This document shows, piece after piece, positions 1 to 6,886 of a stretch of 24,700 nucleotides of DNA (the first letter of the stretch is position 1; each line of letters starts with the position of its first letter). Below the pieces are notes generated by a model. That model made no database searches. It was given only the letters and a program-made list of their open reading frames with translations, and was not told where the DNA came from. The stretch comes from Bacillota bacterium. GTDB lineage: Bacteria; Bacillota; UBA994; UBA5500. Both the position numbers and the translations under genes were made by a program. The stretch lies in assembly GCA_023436245.1 (NCBI GenBank), contig JAEZJZ010000039.1, positions 1-24,700 of the forward strand, in the 5' to 3' direction.

Positions 1-87
1 CGATGCACATTGGCAGCATGGTAATTTGATCTCGATCTGCGCCTTTGTTATACCCCACAGATAATCTCTCCCAACTCACCTGTATGG

Positions 88-123
88 GTATATTATACCA
101 CTTGATCCAACATTATGTCAACT
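88..123 (-). promoter_or_regulatory. Sigma-A promoter firing out of the left edge
   Basis: On the minus strand a perfect TTGACA (116-121) lies 18 bp from a perfect TATAAT (92-97), and TGG just before the -10 makes it an extended -10. Transcription would start near 85 and run leftwards. A minus-strand ATG at 17-19 opens a frame to the window edge, but its ribosome binding site is weak and only six codons are visible, so I do not call a gene. The driven gene lies outside the window. Confidence 0.7.
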
Positions 124-191
124 AGAACGCGGTTTTCACACAGGCTGCCGTCCCCAGTGCCCCCGTTCAAAAAGCTCCGTTTGTCGTAGGA

Positions 192-213
192 ATTCTGGCG
201 CCCGGGCCAGAAT
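192..213. repeat. Hairpin in the M14 peptidase leader
   Basis: ATTCTGGC (192-199) and GCCAGAAT (206-213) form a perfect 8-bp inverted repeat with a 6-nt loop. It sits just upstream of the ribosome binding site of the carboxypeptidase gene and covers an upstream ATG at 212, which argues against that ATG as the start. Its role is unknown; no U-tract follows. Confidence 0.5.
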
Positions 214-244
214 GTATATAACAAACAGGAAAGGGGCTGAGCAA

Positions 245-1909
245 TTGTCTACTGTTCCGATCAAGTATGATACCTACTACAAATACGACGAGCTGACGGA
301 TGCCCTACGCCAGCTGACTGCCGCCTACCCCACCCTCTGCCAGATGGGCAGCATCGGGCGAAGCTGGCAAGGCCGCGACGTCTGGTACGTCACACTGACG
401 AACCAACAGACAGGTAACCACGCAGAGAAGCCGGCGATCTACATCGACGGCAACACCCACGCGGGTGAGGTGACCGGCTCAATCACTGCGCTCTATACCA
501 TCGACTATCTGCTGCAAAACTACGGACGAGACGAGGAAGTCACCTGGCTGCTCGATAACCGCACCTTCTACGTGGTACCGCGAGTCAATCCGGATGGGGC
601 GGAGCTCTATCTGACTACTCCCTACATGCTGCGCAGCTCCGTGCGCCCTTGGCCCTATGCAGACGTGAGCGAACTGCCAGGCCTGTACGCCGAGGACATC
701 GATGGGGATGGCTACATCCTGCAGATGCGCGTGCGTGACGACAAGAAGGGCGAATGGAAGGTCAGTGCGCGCGATGAGCGCATTCTGGTGCCGAGATTGA
801 TGGATGATCGCACCGGCCCCTTCTACCGGCTATACACGGAGGGTTTGATCGCGGATTATCAGGGCGAACCATTCGGCATCCGGCCAACCCCTTGGGGTCT
901 GGATCTGAACCGCAACTACCCCTCCCAGTGGAACAACCGGATCAAGGGCGGCGGCGACTACCCTACCTCTGAGCCGGAAATCAAGAACGTGGTCGATTTC
1001 ATTCTGGCGCACAAGAATATTGGCGCTTTGGAAGCGCTGCATACGGCTGGAGGCATCTTCTTCCGCTCGCCGTACACCTATCCGGAATCGCAACTCAATC
1101 CGGAAGACCTCCAGCTGTTGCGCACCTTGGCCAGGCGCGGCACGGATTTCACCGGTTATCCGGATGTCCCCAGCACCAGTGGCGTGTTTGCCGCCACCAT
1201 CGTGGACTGGGCCTACGAGAACTGCGGCATCCCCGGCTTCACACCAGAACTCTGGGACATGGCCGGTAGAGCCGGGACCAAGCCAACTGACTGGCTGAGC
1301 AACACTCCGCCCACCCCGGCCGAAGCAGAAGAACGCGAGTATCTGCTCCTGCAATGGAACGACCGTGAGCTTGCCAGCCAGGGTTTCTTCCGCTGGCGCA
1401 AGTTCAACCATCCTCAACTGGGAGAGGTGGAGCTTGGGGGCTGGAATCCCAAGTTCGTGCGTCAGAATCCGCCACACAAGCTGCTGGAACAGGAATGCTA
1501 CAAGATGTGCCGCTTCCTGCTGAAGCACGCCACCGCCCTTCCGCAGGCGGCAATCGAGCAGGTGAGCGTTAACGAACAATCGGCTGGTGTTTACCGCGTC
1601 TCGGTGCTAGCCGCAAACCATGGTTTCCTGCCCACCTACCTCTGCAACAAGGGCAAGGAGATCAAAGCGATGCGTCAAGATAAGCTGACGGTTGAGCTAC
1701 CGGTCGGAGCGGAGTTGCTGCTCGGACGCCCGGAGGTGGAGCTCGGTCATCTGCAGGGCTACTTTAACGGCCAGCGTATCTATGGTGGCCCAGCCGAATC
1801 GGCCAAGCGCGTGGACTTTCTAATCAAGGCACCTGCAGGTACCAGCGTCACGCTGCTGCTGGATTCGCAGAAGGGCGGAGTTTGCCGCAGCGAAGTAACC
1901 TTGCGCTAG
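245..1909 (+). CDS. M14-family zinc carboxypeptidase
   Basis: This is a metallocarboxypeptidase expected to remove C-terminal residues from peptides or to process cell-wall peptides; the substrate cannot be told from sequence. With the TTG start at 245 it has 554 residues. The M14 signature is complete: HAGE supplies the zinc ligands H72 and E75, DLNRNYP supplies the substrate-binding Arg near 223, the third zinc ligand is H266 in the ALHTAG segment, and the general base is E335 in FTPELWD. The catalytic domain takes about 370 residues and the last 150 or so look like a beta-rich accessory region. No signal peptide or membrane segment is visible, so a cytoplasmic location is inferred. The TTG at 245 is preferred over the ATG at 212 because a purine-rich site (AGGAAAGGGG, 228-237) precedes it at normal spacing and the ATG lies in a hairpin. 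Confidence 0.88.
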   Translation: MSTVPIKYDTYYKYDELTDALRQLTAAYPTLCQMGSIGRSWQGRDVWYVTLTNQQTGNHAEKPAIYIDGNTHAGEVTGSITALYTIDYLLQNYGRDEEVTWLLDNRTFYVVPRVNPDGAELYLTTPYMLRSSVRPWPYADVSELPGLYAEDIDGDGYILQMRVRDDKKGEWKVSARDERILVPRLMDDRTGPFYRLYTEGLIADYQGEPFGIRPTPWGLDLNRNYPSQWNNRIKGGGDYPTSEPEIKNVVDFILAHKNIGALEALHTAGGIFFRSPYTYPESQLNPEDLQLLRTLARRGTDFTGYPDVPSTSGVFAATIVDWAYENCGIPGFTPELWDMAGRAGTKPTDWLSNTPPTPAEAEEREYLLLQWNDRELASQGFFRWRKFNHPQLGEVELGGWNPKFVRQNPPHKLLEQECYKMCRFLLKHATALPQAAIEQVSVNEQSAGVYRVSVLAANHGFLPTYLCNKGKEIKAMRQDKLTVELPVGAELLLGRPEVELGHLQGYFNGQRIYGGPAESAKRVDFLIKAPAGTSVTLLLDSQKGGVCRSEVTLR

Positions 1910-1992
1910 CTGGGTGAGCGCCCACGCGGACACGCTGGACGGTGCCGCGACACGCAGGGCTCCAGCAGACTCTGTCTTTGATGAAGCCTGTC

Positions 1993-2027
1993 GGATGAGA
2001 CGAAGGGCCTGGCCCTTCGTCTCATCC
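1993..2027. terminator. Perfect 16-bp hairpin between the peptidase gene and tcdA
   Basis: 1993-2008 and 2012-2027 are perfect reverse complements around a 3-nt loop (CTG). The position after the peptidase gene suggests transcription termination, but no U-tract follows on either strand. It may instead stabilise a 3' end or be a REP-like palindrome. Confidence 0.5.
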
Positions 2028-2095
2028 ACTTGTTGCACAACCGGACAGATGCGGGATAAGATATCACTGGATTCTGTCCACAGGGAGTGATCGAG

Positions 2096-2836
2096 TTGCC
2101 GCATCGATTTTCGCGGTTTGAACTGCTGGTCGGGCAGAGCGGCCTAGAGAAGCTGCAGCGCGCCCGGGTCGCCGTCTTCGGCATCGGCGGAGTCGGCAGC
2201 TTCGCGGCTGAGGCGTTGGCCAGAAGTGGGGTTGGCTGCCTGCTACTGGTCGACCACGATCAGGTCTCGCTCAGCAACATCAACCGGCAGTTGCCGGCTC
2301 TGACCTCCACCATCGGCCAGCCGAAGGTGGCAGTGATGGCGGAGCGCGTCAAACAGATCAACCCCTGCTGCCAAGTTGATGCCAGGGAGCTCTTCCTGCA
2401 GCCAGGCAACTGGCAAGAGGTGCTCACGGCCGACTTGGATTATGTGGTTGATGCCATTGACACAGTATCCAGCAAGCTGTTGCTGGTGCAGAAGTGCAAA
2501 GAACTGGGTGTCCCGATCGTCTGCAGCATGGGAGCTGGCAACAAACTGGACCCAACCCGCATTGAGGTGACGGACATCTCCCGTACCAGCATCGATCCGT
2601 TGGCTCGCATCATGCGCAAGGAACTGCGCAAGCGAGGCATCACTGGCGGGGTGAAAGTGGTCTACTCCGCGGAGCCTCCACTGGTGCCGGGGCCAGACTT
2701 GGTCAGCGAGCTGCGCGCCATGGGTGACGTGCCGCCAGAAAGGCGGCAGTTGCCAGGGAGCAGCGCGTTCGTGCCTTCAGTTGCCGGATTGACCGCTGCC
2801 AGCGTGGTAGTGCGCGACTTACTTCAGCTTCCTTAA
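2096..2836 (+). CDS. tcdA: tRNA threonylcarbamoyladenosine dehydratase (TcdA/YrvM)
   Basis: An E1-like, ThiF/MoeB-superfamily enzyme that uses ATP to dehydrate t6A at position 37 of ANN-decoding tRNAs to the cyclic form ct6A. The 246-residue length is normal for the family. The nucleotide-binding GIGGVGS motif is at about residues 29-35, followed by the acidic DHDQV segment and NINRQ, both typical of TcdA. The N-terminus, beginning PHRFSRFELL, matches the usual start of the family. The TTG at 2096 is chosen because GGGAG lies about 8 nt upstream; the in-frame GTG at 2087 overlaps that site and would add three atypical residues. Hairpins on both sides suggest it is transcribed alone. Confidence 0.9.
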   Translation: MPHRFSRFELLVGQSGLEKLQRARVAVFGIGGVGSFAAEALARSGVGCLLLVDHDQVSLSNINRQLPALTSTIGQPKVAVMAERVKQINPCCQVDARELFLQPGNWQEVLTADLDYVVDAIDTVSSKLLLVQKCKELGVPIVCSMGAGNKLDPTRIEVTDISRTSIDPLARIMRKELRKRGITGGVKVVYSAEPPLVPGPDLVSELRAMGDVPPERRQLPGSSAFVPSVAGLTAASVVVRDLLQLP

Positions 2837-2851
2837 TCCTCGCTTCTTGAT

Positions 2852-2880
2852 GGCGGCATCGCTTGATGCCGCCTCTCTTG
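2852..2880 (+). terminator. Intrinsic terminator after tcdA
   Basis: GGCGGCATC (2852-2860) and GATGCCGCC (2865-2873) form a perfect 9-bp stem with a GCTT loop, followed by TCTCTTG, a short and imperfect U-rich tract. It lies 15 bp past the tcdA stop codon. Confidence 0.7.
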
Positions 2881-2915
2881 ATCATGACTTGGGAACTGAG
2901 ACTAGTCGATAAGAG

Positions 2916-2944
2916 TTGCACTCATGGGATGGCTCTGGCACAAT
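2916..2944 (+). promoter_or_regulatory. Probable sigma-A promoter of the ABC exporter operon
   Basis: TTGCAC (2916-2921), a 17-bp spacer, and CACAAT (2939-2944) lie 25 bp upstream of the ATPase start and downstream of the tcdA terminator. The -10 matches consensus at four of six positions. Confidence 0.45.
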
Positions 2945-2968
2945 AGCTGATGAAGAGGTGAAGACTGG

Positions 2969-3817
2969 ATGATTAAGGTGAGAAACCTAGAGAAAAACTA
3001 CGGCGCCAAAGCTGCCGTGCGAGGCATTTCCTTCCAGGTGGACGATGGAGAGGTGTTTGGACTTCTAGGCCCGAACGGGGCGGGGAAATCCACCACGATC
3101 AAGGTGTTGACCGGCCAGTTGCGCCAGACGGCGGGCGAAGTGGAGGTGCTGGGGCACACTCTGCCGACAGAGCGCCATCTCCTGTCGCGAGAGATGGGCG
3201 TTGCTCCCGAAAACTCAAACCTCTACGAGCGACTGAGTGTGTCGGAGAACCTGGCTCTGTTCTGCCGCCTCTATGATGTTCCGACTGCGCGGGGAACGGA
3301 GTTGCTCAGCCGAGTGGGGCTGGCGCAATCGCTGAGGACGCCGGTGAAGAAGCTGTCCAAGGGCATGCGGCAACGCGTGCTGCTGGTACGCGCCTTGCTG
3401 CACTCCCCCCGGCTGCTCTTTCTGGACGAGCCGACCTCCGGATTGGATCCGAGCTCTGCCTCCAGCATCCACGAAGTGCTGCAGGAACTGAACGGGCAAG
3501 GAACGACGATCTTCATCACCACCCACAACATGGAGGAAGCCGCTCTGCTTTGCCATCGGGTGGCCTTCTTGAATGAGGGCCAGATTGCCGAACTGGGCAG
3601 GCCGGAAGACTTGCAGCGCCAATACGGCGAGGATCGGTTGGTGGTGAAGGTGGAGGAGCACGGTCAAGTCACTGAACACAGCCTACCGCGAAGCGGCGAG
3701 GCCAGCGCAGAACAGGTGGGTCGCTGGCTGCGCAACGGCCAGGTTGTTTCCATTCATTCCGTCGAGTCAACTTTGGCCGACATCTTCATCAGAGTGACCG
3801 GGAGGAAACTGGCATGA
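2969..3817 (+). CDS. ABC-2 type exporter, ATP-binding protein
   Basis: This is the nucleotide-binding subunit of an ABC exporter (CcmA/NatA-like) that powers the permease encoded next to it. The 282-residue protein shows Walker A GPNGAGKST at about 34-42, the signature LSKGM at 129-133, Walker B LLFLDEP at 149-155, the D-loop SGLD, and the H-loop histidine at 186. At the Q-loop position it has Glu (APENSNLYE, E81) instead of the usual Gln; this is seen in some exporter subgroups, so it need not mean loss of activity. A C-terminal extension of about 70 residues follows the ATPase domain. The stop overlaps the permease start by four bases (ATGA), so the two are translationally coupled. The substrate is unknown; sodium or drug export are possibilities for this class. 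Confidence 0.9.
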   Translation: MIKVRNLEKNYGAKAAVRGISFQVDDGEVFGLLGPNGAGKSTTIKVLTGQLRQTAGEVEVLGHTLPTERHLLSREMGVAPENSNLYERLSVSENLALFCRLYDVPTARGTELLSRVGLAQSLRTPVKKLSKGMRQRVLLVRALLHSPRLLFLDEPTSGLDPSSASSIHEVLQELNGQGTTIFITTHNMEEAALLCHRVAFLNEGQIAELGRPEDLQRQYGEDRLVVKVEEHGQVTEHSLPRSGEASAEQVGRWLRNGQVVSIHSVESTLADIFIRVTGRKLA

Positions 3818-4515
3818 GCATGAAACGCATCTGCGCCCTATTCCTGAAAGAGCTGCAGGACCTGCGCCGGAACACGAGCATCCTCTCCATGTTAGCCGTG
3901 CCGCTGTTGATGACCTTTCTCTGGAGCGGGCTGCTCGGTATGCCGCCAAATCAATCGTTTACGATTGGCACCCTCTTCGGTGTGATCATGGCTGGCGTCT
4001 ATTCACCGGCGATGATGTTTGCCGAGGAGAAGGAGAAACACACGCTGCGGGTGTTGATGCTTTCGCCTGCAACCCCAGGCGAGATCCTGATCAGCAAGGG
4101 ATTGATCACCTTCCTGATGATCATACTGGTGACGCTTCTGCTCATCCCCATCTCCGGGGTGACGGTGCTGAGCTACCCGCTGCTGGCTGTCGTCCTGTTG
4201 CTCGGAAGCATCTTCGTGATCTCACTCGGCTTTCTGATCGGGCTCTTCTCCCCCAACCAGATGGCTACTGGATACATCGGCATGCCCGTCTATCTGGTGC
4301 TGTTGCTCATTCCGATGTTAGGACAACAAAACCGGTTGCTCGCCGCGCTGGCCAAGTTCGTGCCAAGCAACTACATTGGTGACGGGGTATTCAAGGCTTT
4401 ACAGGGCCAGTCGCTGGCGGGTGCGCAGACCGAGCTGCTGGCACTGACCTTATCCAGCCTGATCACCCTGACAATCTTCATTGTGGCCTATCGGCGCAGA
4501 GAAGTGAGCGAATAG
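3814..4515 (+). CDS. ABC-2 type exporter, membrane permease
   Basis: This is the integral membrane partner of the preceding ATPase. The 233-residue protein begins with a short amphipathic KELQDLRRN segment typical of ABC-2 permeases and has about six hydrophobic stretches, including residues near 25-50, 90-115, 120-150, 155-175 and 205-228. The FAEEKEKHTLRVLMLSPATPGEI segment in the first cytoplasmic loop is characteristic of this permease type (the coupling region). The start ATG overlaps the upstream stop. A strong terminator follows at once, so the operon is two genes. Nothing nearby hints at the transported compound. Confidence 0.88.
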   Translation: MSMKRICALFLKELQDLRRNTSILSMLAVPLLMTFLWSGLLGMPPNQSFTIGTLFGVIMAGVYSPAMMFAEEKEKHTLRVLMLSPATPGEILISKGLITFLMIILVTLLLIPISGVTVLSYPLLAVVLLLGSIFVISLGFLIGLFSPNQMATGYIGMPVYLVLLLIPMLGQQNRLLAALAKFVPSNYIGDGVFKALQGQSLAGAQTELLALTLSSLITLTIFIVAYRRREVSE

Positions 4516-4523
4516 GCAAACGC

Positions 4524-4558
4524 GAGCCGCTGACGGGCAGTCGGCGGCTCTGTTTTCT
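4524..4558 (+). terminator. Intrinsic terminator of the ABC exporter operon
   Basis: 4524-4534 and 4540-4550 form an 11-bp stem with one G-U pair and a 5-nt loop (GGGCA), followed by TGTTTTCTT. It lies directly after the permease stop codon. Confidence 0.9.
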
Positions 4559-4584
4559 TGCGCAGGGATCCCGCATGATAGAAT
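4558..4584 (+). promoter_or_regulatory. Probable promoter of the DUF4127 gene
   Basis: TGATAGAAT (4576-4584) is an extended -10 element. TTGCGC (4558-4563) is a candidate -35, but the spacer is only 15 bp, so the extended -10 would have to carry most of the activity. It lies 30 bp upstream of the start codon and just past the preceding terminator. Confidence 0.4.
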
Positions 4585-4602
4585 GAGACAAGTGAATCCG
4601 AT

Positions 4603-4610
4603 AGGAGGTG
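4603..4610 (+). promoter_or_regulatory. Ribosome binding site deciding the DUF4127 start
   Basis: AGGAGGTG is a full-strength Shine-Dalgarno sequence. It overlaps an in-frame GTG at 4608, which rules that codon out, and places the start at the ATG at 4614 (or the ATG at 4620). Confidence 0.75.
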
Positions 4611-4613
4611 CGG

Positions 4614-6272
4614 ATGGGAATGCGCAAACTTCAACTTCTGGCAGTAGCGCTGATACTGCTACTCGGCAGCCTCAGCTTCCTGATCGCCTGTCAGCAGGCT
4701 GCCCCGCTGCCTGCTCCGGAGCGGCAGGCGCTGAGGGTCCTGCTCATGCCACTGGACAGCCGCCCCGTGAACACACAACACCCACACCTCCTCGCCCGTA
4801 TAGCGGGATGCGAGTTGATTATGCCACCGCCGGAGTTGCTGGATAACTACACACAGCCAAGTGACACAGACGGCCTGCTGAGCTGGCTAGAGCAGAAGAT
4901 GGGCGACGTGGACATGGCAATCATCGCGACCAACAATCCGCTAGCCGGGGGATTGATCGCTTCCAGACATCCGGCTGCTTACGCGCAACTGGACGAGCGG
5001 CTGGAGCGACTGACCGCCACCTTGGAACAATACCCGGCGGTGGACGTCACGGTGATCTGCGTGCTGCCTCGCCAACTGCCGACTCAGTTCAGCAACCCGG
5101 GATGGACCTTCCGCGATCAACTGGTTCGCTACGGTCAGCTATTGGACAAGCAAGCCCAGGGATCAGCCACAGCGCAGGAGCTCGCTGACTTGGGCCGCGT
5201 GGAGAGATCGCTGCCTGAGAGAACCCGCCTGGGCTACCTGGCCGTCTACGCGGCCAACCGCCGCATCGGTGGGCAGTTGCTGGACGCAACACTGGCCGGG
5301 TATCTGGACAACCTGGTCTTCACCCTGGACGACGCAGCCAGCTTCGGGCTCTCCAACCTGCACCGGCGAGAACTGCTGCAGTCGGCCGCCGACCAGGGCA
5401 TTGCGGAACGCGTCCATTCCCTCACCGGTGCTGACGAAACCAGCATGCTAGCGCTGGCGCGCATGCTGGTGCAGCAGAGTGGAGCAAGGCCTTCCTGGCA
5501 GGTGCGCTATCAGCAGGCAGCTGACGCAGACCGCATCATGCGTTACGAGTCGGAACCGCTGTCGTCGGCAATTTCCGAGAAGACTGCCTTTGTTGGCGCT
5601 TTCTCGGATGACGACGAGGACGCAAACCAGCTGTTTGTGCACGCCCGTCCTGGCGAGGGCGGAGTGACGAGGCTGGCGGCGGAGCTAAGCGAGGAGCACT
5701 CGCGCGGGCGGTTGACCGGAGTGATCGACGTCGCCTTAATCAACGAGTCCGATCAGTCGTTTATCCGGTCGCTGCTCACGCAGACTGGCGGCGCCGCCAT
5801 CGATTCATATGCTGGATGGAACACCGCCTCTAACTCCATCGGCTCGGTGGTGGCACACCTGGCCGTACGCAATGTGGTCACCCTGCAGCAAAGGGCAGCG
5901 ACCCCCAGCGAGAGTTCCTTGCTGCGAGAGCAATTAGCGGCAGACCTGGAATACCGCTTCCTGCATTTTGCGGACGAGGGCAGTTATCAGGCGGTGGCGA
6001 GGGCGGCTCTGGCGTCCTGGCTGAGAGAACAGCGGATAGCAGCCGAACCCATCCCGCAAAGCCAGCAAGGGAAAGCTGACGCCAAGCTGTCCGAGTTGAT
6101 GCAACCTCTGCTCACGGCCTGGTCATCGCTGCTGCAGGGAGAGTACGAGTACCATTTCTCGCCAGACCACACCCTCACCCTGTCCGTGGCAGCATGGCGC
6201 TGGGAAACGCGGCTCCCCTGGCCCCGTCTGTTCGAGGTGCAGGTTGTCCCGACCGTCGATATCGACGCCTGA
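4614..6272 (+). CDS. DUF4127 family lipoprotein
   Basis: The sequence resembles the uncharacterised DUF4127 family, recognised by the early PLDSRPVNTQ motif and the following NPLAGGLIASR segment. The 552-residue protein starts with a charged N-terminus, a hydrophobic stretch at about residues 5-23 and a lipobox LIAC with the lipidated cysteine at about 26. It should therefore be exported and anchored to the outer face of the membrane. No membrane segment follows. Acidic patches such as SDDDEDANQ are present. The biochemical role is unknown, and I cannot identify catalytic residues with confidence. It is flanked by terminators on both sides and so is probably monocistronic. Confidence 0.75.
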   Translation: MGMRKLQLLAVALILLLGSLSFLIACQQAAPLPAPERQALRVLLMPLDSRPVNTQHPHLLARIAGCELIMPPPELLDNYTQPSDTDGLLSWLEQKMGDVDMAIIATNNPLAGGLIASRHPAAYAQLDERLERLTATLEQYPAVDVTVICVLPRQLPTQFSNPGWTFRDQLVRYGQLLDKQAQGSATAQELADLGRVERSLPERTRLGYLAVYAANRRIGGQLLDATLAGYLDNLVFTLDDAASFGLSNLHRRELLQSAADQGIAERVHSLTGADETSMLALARMLVQQSGARPSWQVRYQQAADADRIMRYESEPLSSAISEKTAFVGAFSDDDEDANQLFVHARPGEGGVTRLAAELSEEHSRGRLTGVIDVALINESDQSFIRSLLTQTGGAAIDSYAGWNTASNSIGSVVAHLAVRNVVTLQQRAATPSESSLLREQLAADLEYRFLHFADEGSYQAVARAALASWLREQRIAAEPIPQSQQGKADAKLSELMQPLLTAWSSLLQGEYEYHFSPDHTLTLSVAAWRWETRLPWPRLFEVQVVPTVDIDA

Positions 6273-6325
6273 TGCCAAGGCACCGACTCGGCATGGGCTA
6301 TTCTCCGAAAGATCCGCATGACAAA

Positions 6326-6354
6326 AACAGGGAAGGCACAATGCCTTCCCTGTT
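6326..6354 (-). terminator. Terminator of the minus-strand mini-gene, possibly bidirectional
   Basis: 6326-6338 and 6342-6354 form a perfect 13-bp stem with a 3-nt loop. Read on the minus strand the hairpin runs into TTTTTGTC, a proper U-tract. On the plus strand it also lies 54 bp after the DUF4127 stop and may end that transcript too, but the U-tract there is poor. Confidence 0.85.
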
Positions 6355-6390
6355 GACTATGATCTGCTGTCGATGGCTTCAGAATGCGCG

Positions 6391-6471
6391 CTAGACCAGA
6401 GCGGCAACCCAAAACCGCCCGAGACTGACTACCAGTAAGGCCGTCAAGACCAAAACGGTAAACTGCTTCAT
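6391..6471 (-). CDS. 26-aa hydrophobic small protein (putative)
   Basis: A minus-strand ATG at 6469-6471 opens a 26-codon frame ending in TAG. The product begins MKQFTVLVLTALLVVSLG and ends RFWVAALV, which is a single membrane-spanning segment with one Lys at the N-terminus and one Arg in the middle. The case for a gene rests on its surroundings: a good sigma-A promoter 36 bp upstream (6507-6535), a purine-rich site (GGGGAAGGGA) about 6 nt before the ATG, and a strong minus-strand terminator about 37 bp after the stop. I do not recognise the family. An overlapping longer frame from the ATG ending at 6478 runs through the terminator and into the DUF4127 gene and is rejected. The transcript could alternatively be a small non-coding RNA. 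Confidence 0.5.
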   Translation of the reverse strand: MKQFTVLVLTALLVVSLGRFWVAALV

Positions 6472-6506
6472 CGCGCATCCCTTCCCCACAAGTCGTTGTA
6501 TCTGAG

Positions 6507-6535
6507 ATTCTACAGGGGATTGGGACGCTTGGCAA
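6507..6535 (-). promoter_or_regulatory. Sigma-A promoter of the mini-gene
   Basis: On the minus strand, TTGCCA (6530-6535) and TAGAAT (6507-6512) are separated by exactly 17 bp. Transcription would begin near 6500, giving a leader of about 30 nt before the small ORF. Confidence 0.6.
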
Positions 6536-6540
6536 TGGAT

Positions 6541-6886
6541 TTAACACAAACGTAATAAATTCCTCAGCAACGGATAGCGCTACCCGCCGCGAGCAAAGGA
6601 ACAGCCTCGGCTGAGCATGCGAGAGCATGCAATTTGTGCTCCGTAGCGGTTCGGCGTGCTACTATTCCTTTTGTCCCTCGTAGCAGCTCGGCATGCCGAG
6701 CCGATCCCGACACCACAGCATGCTGTGGTGCTACAACCTCAAGGAAACCGGACTTTCTAAACAGTCTCGCATGCTGCGGGAGCTACGGTGGGGAAGAAAG
6801 CTACTTTCTAAACGCTCTCGCATGCCAAGCCGCTACAGAAGCCAACTGAGAAACTGACCTACCAAGCGCTTACCCGTACACCTGTG
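6541..6886. repeat. Intergenic block of GCATGC-centred palindromes and tandem repeats
   Basis: I see no protein-coding gene here. Palindromes centred on GCATGC include GCTCGGCATGCCGAGC (about 6688-6703) and CACCACAGCATGCTGTGGTG (about 6712-6731), with further GCATGC cores near 6617, 6633, 6770 and 6821. Two imperfect units with a period of 51 bp follow: ACTTTCTAAAC begins at 6752 and again at 6803, each leading into CTCGCATGC, and GCTAC ends each unit. The block lies between the mini-gene promoter and the 3' end of the D-threonine aldolase-like gene and may act as that gene's transcript end. Similar sequence occurs near 12562 and at the right edge. Confidence 0.7.

Noticed and set aside
830..1579. 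Minus-strand 249-aa frame inside the carboxypeptidase gene
   Set aside because: It is a codon-bias shadow of a gene with complete M14 catalytic residues and has no recognisable motif.
5987..6628. Minus-strand 213-aa frame over the DUF4127 3' end
   Set aside because: It reads through the perfect terminator and antisense to the DUF4127 gene; the small 26-codon ORF in another frame better fits the local promoter.
6634..6849. 71-aa plus-strand frame in the repeat block
   Set aside because: Its only pattern (FLNSLAC / FLNALAC) is the 51-bp tandem repeat translated; it has no ribosome site.
6541..6886. CRISPR array
   Set aside because: The repeats are imperfect palindromes with irregular spacing and only two 51-bp units; there are no unique spacers and no cas genes.
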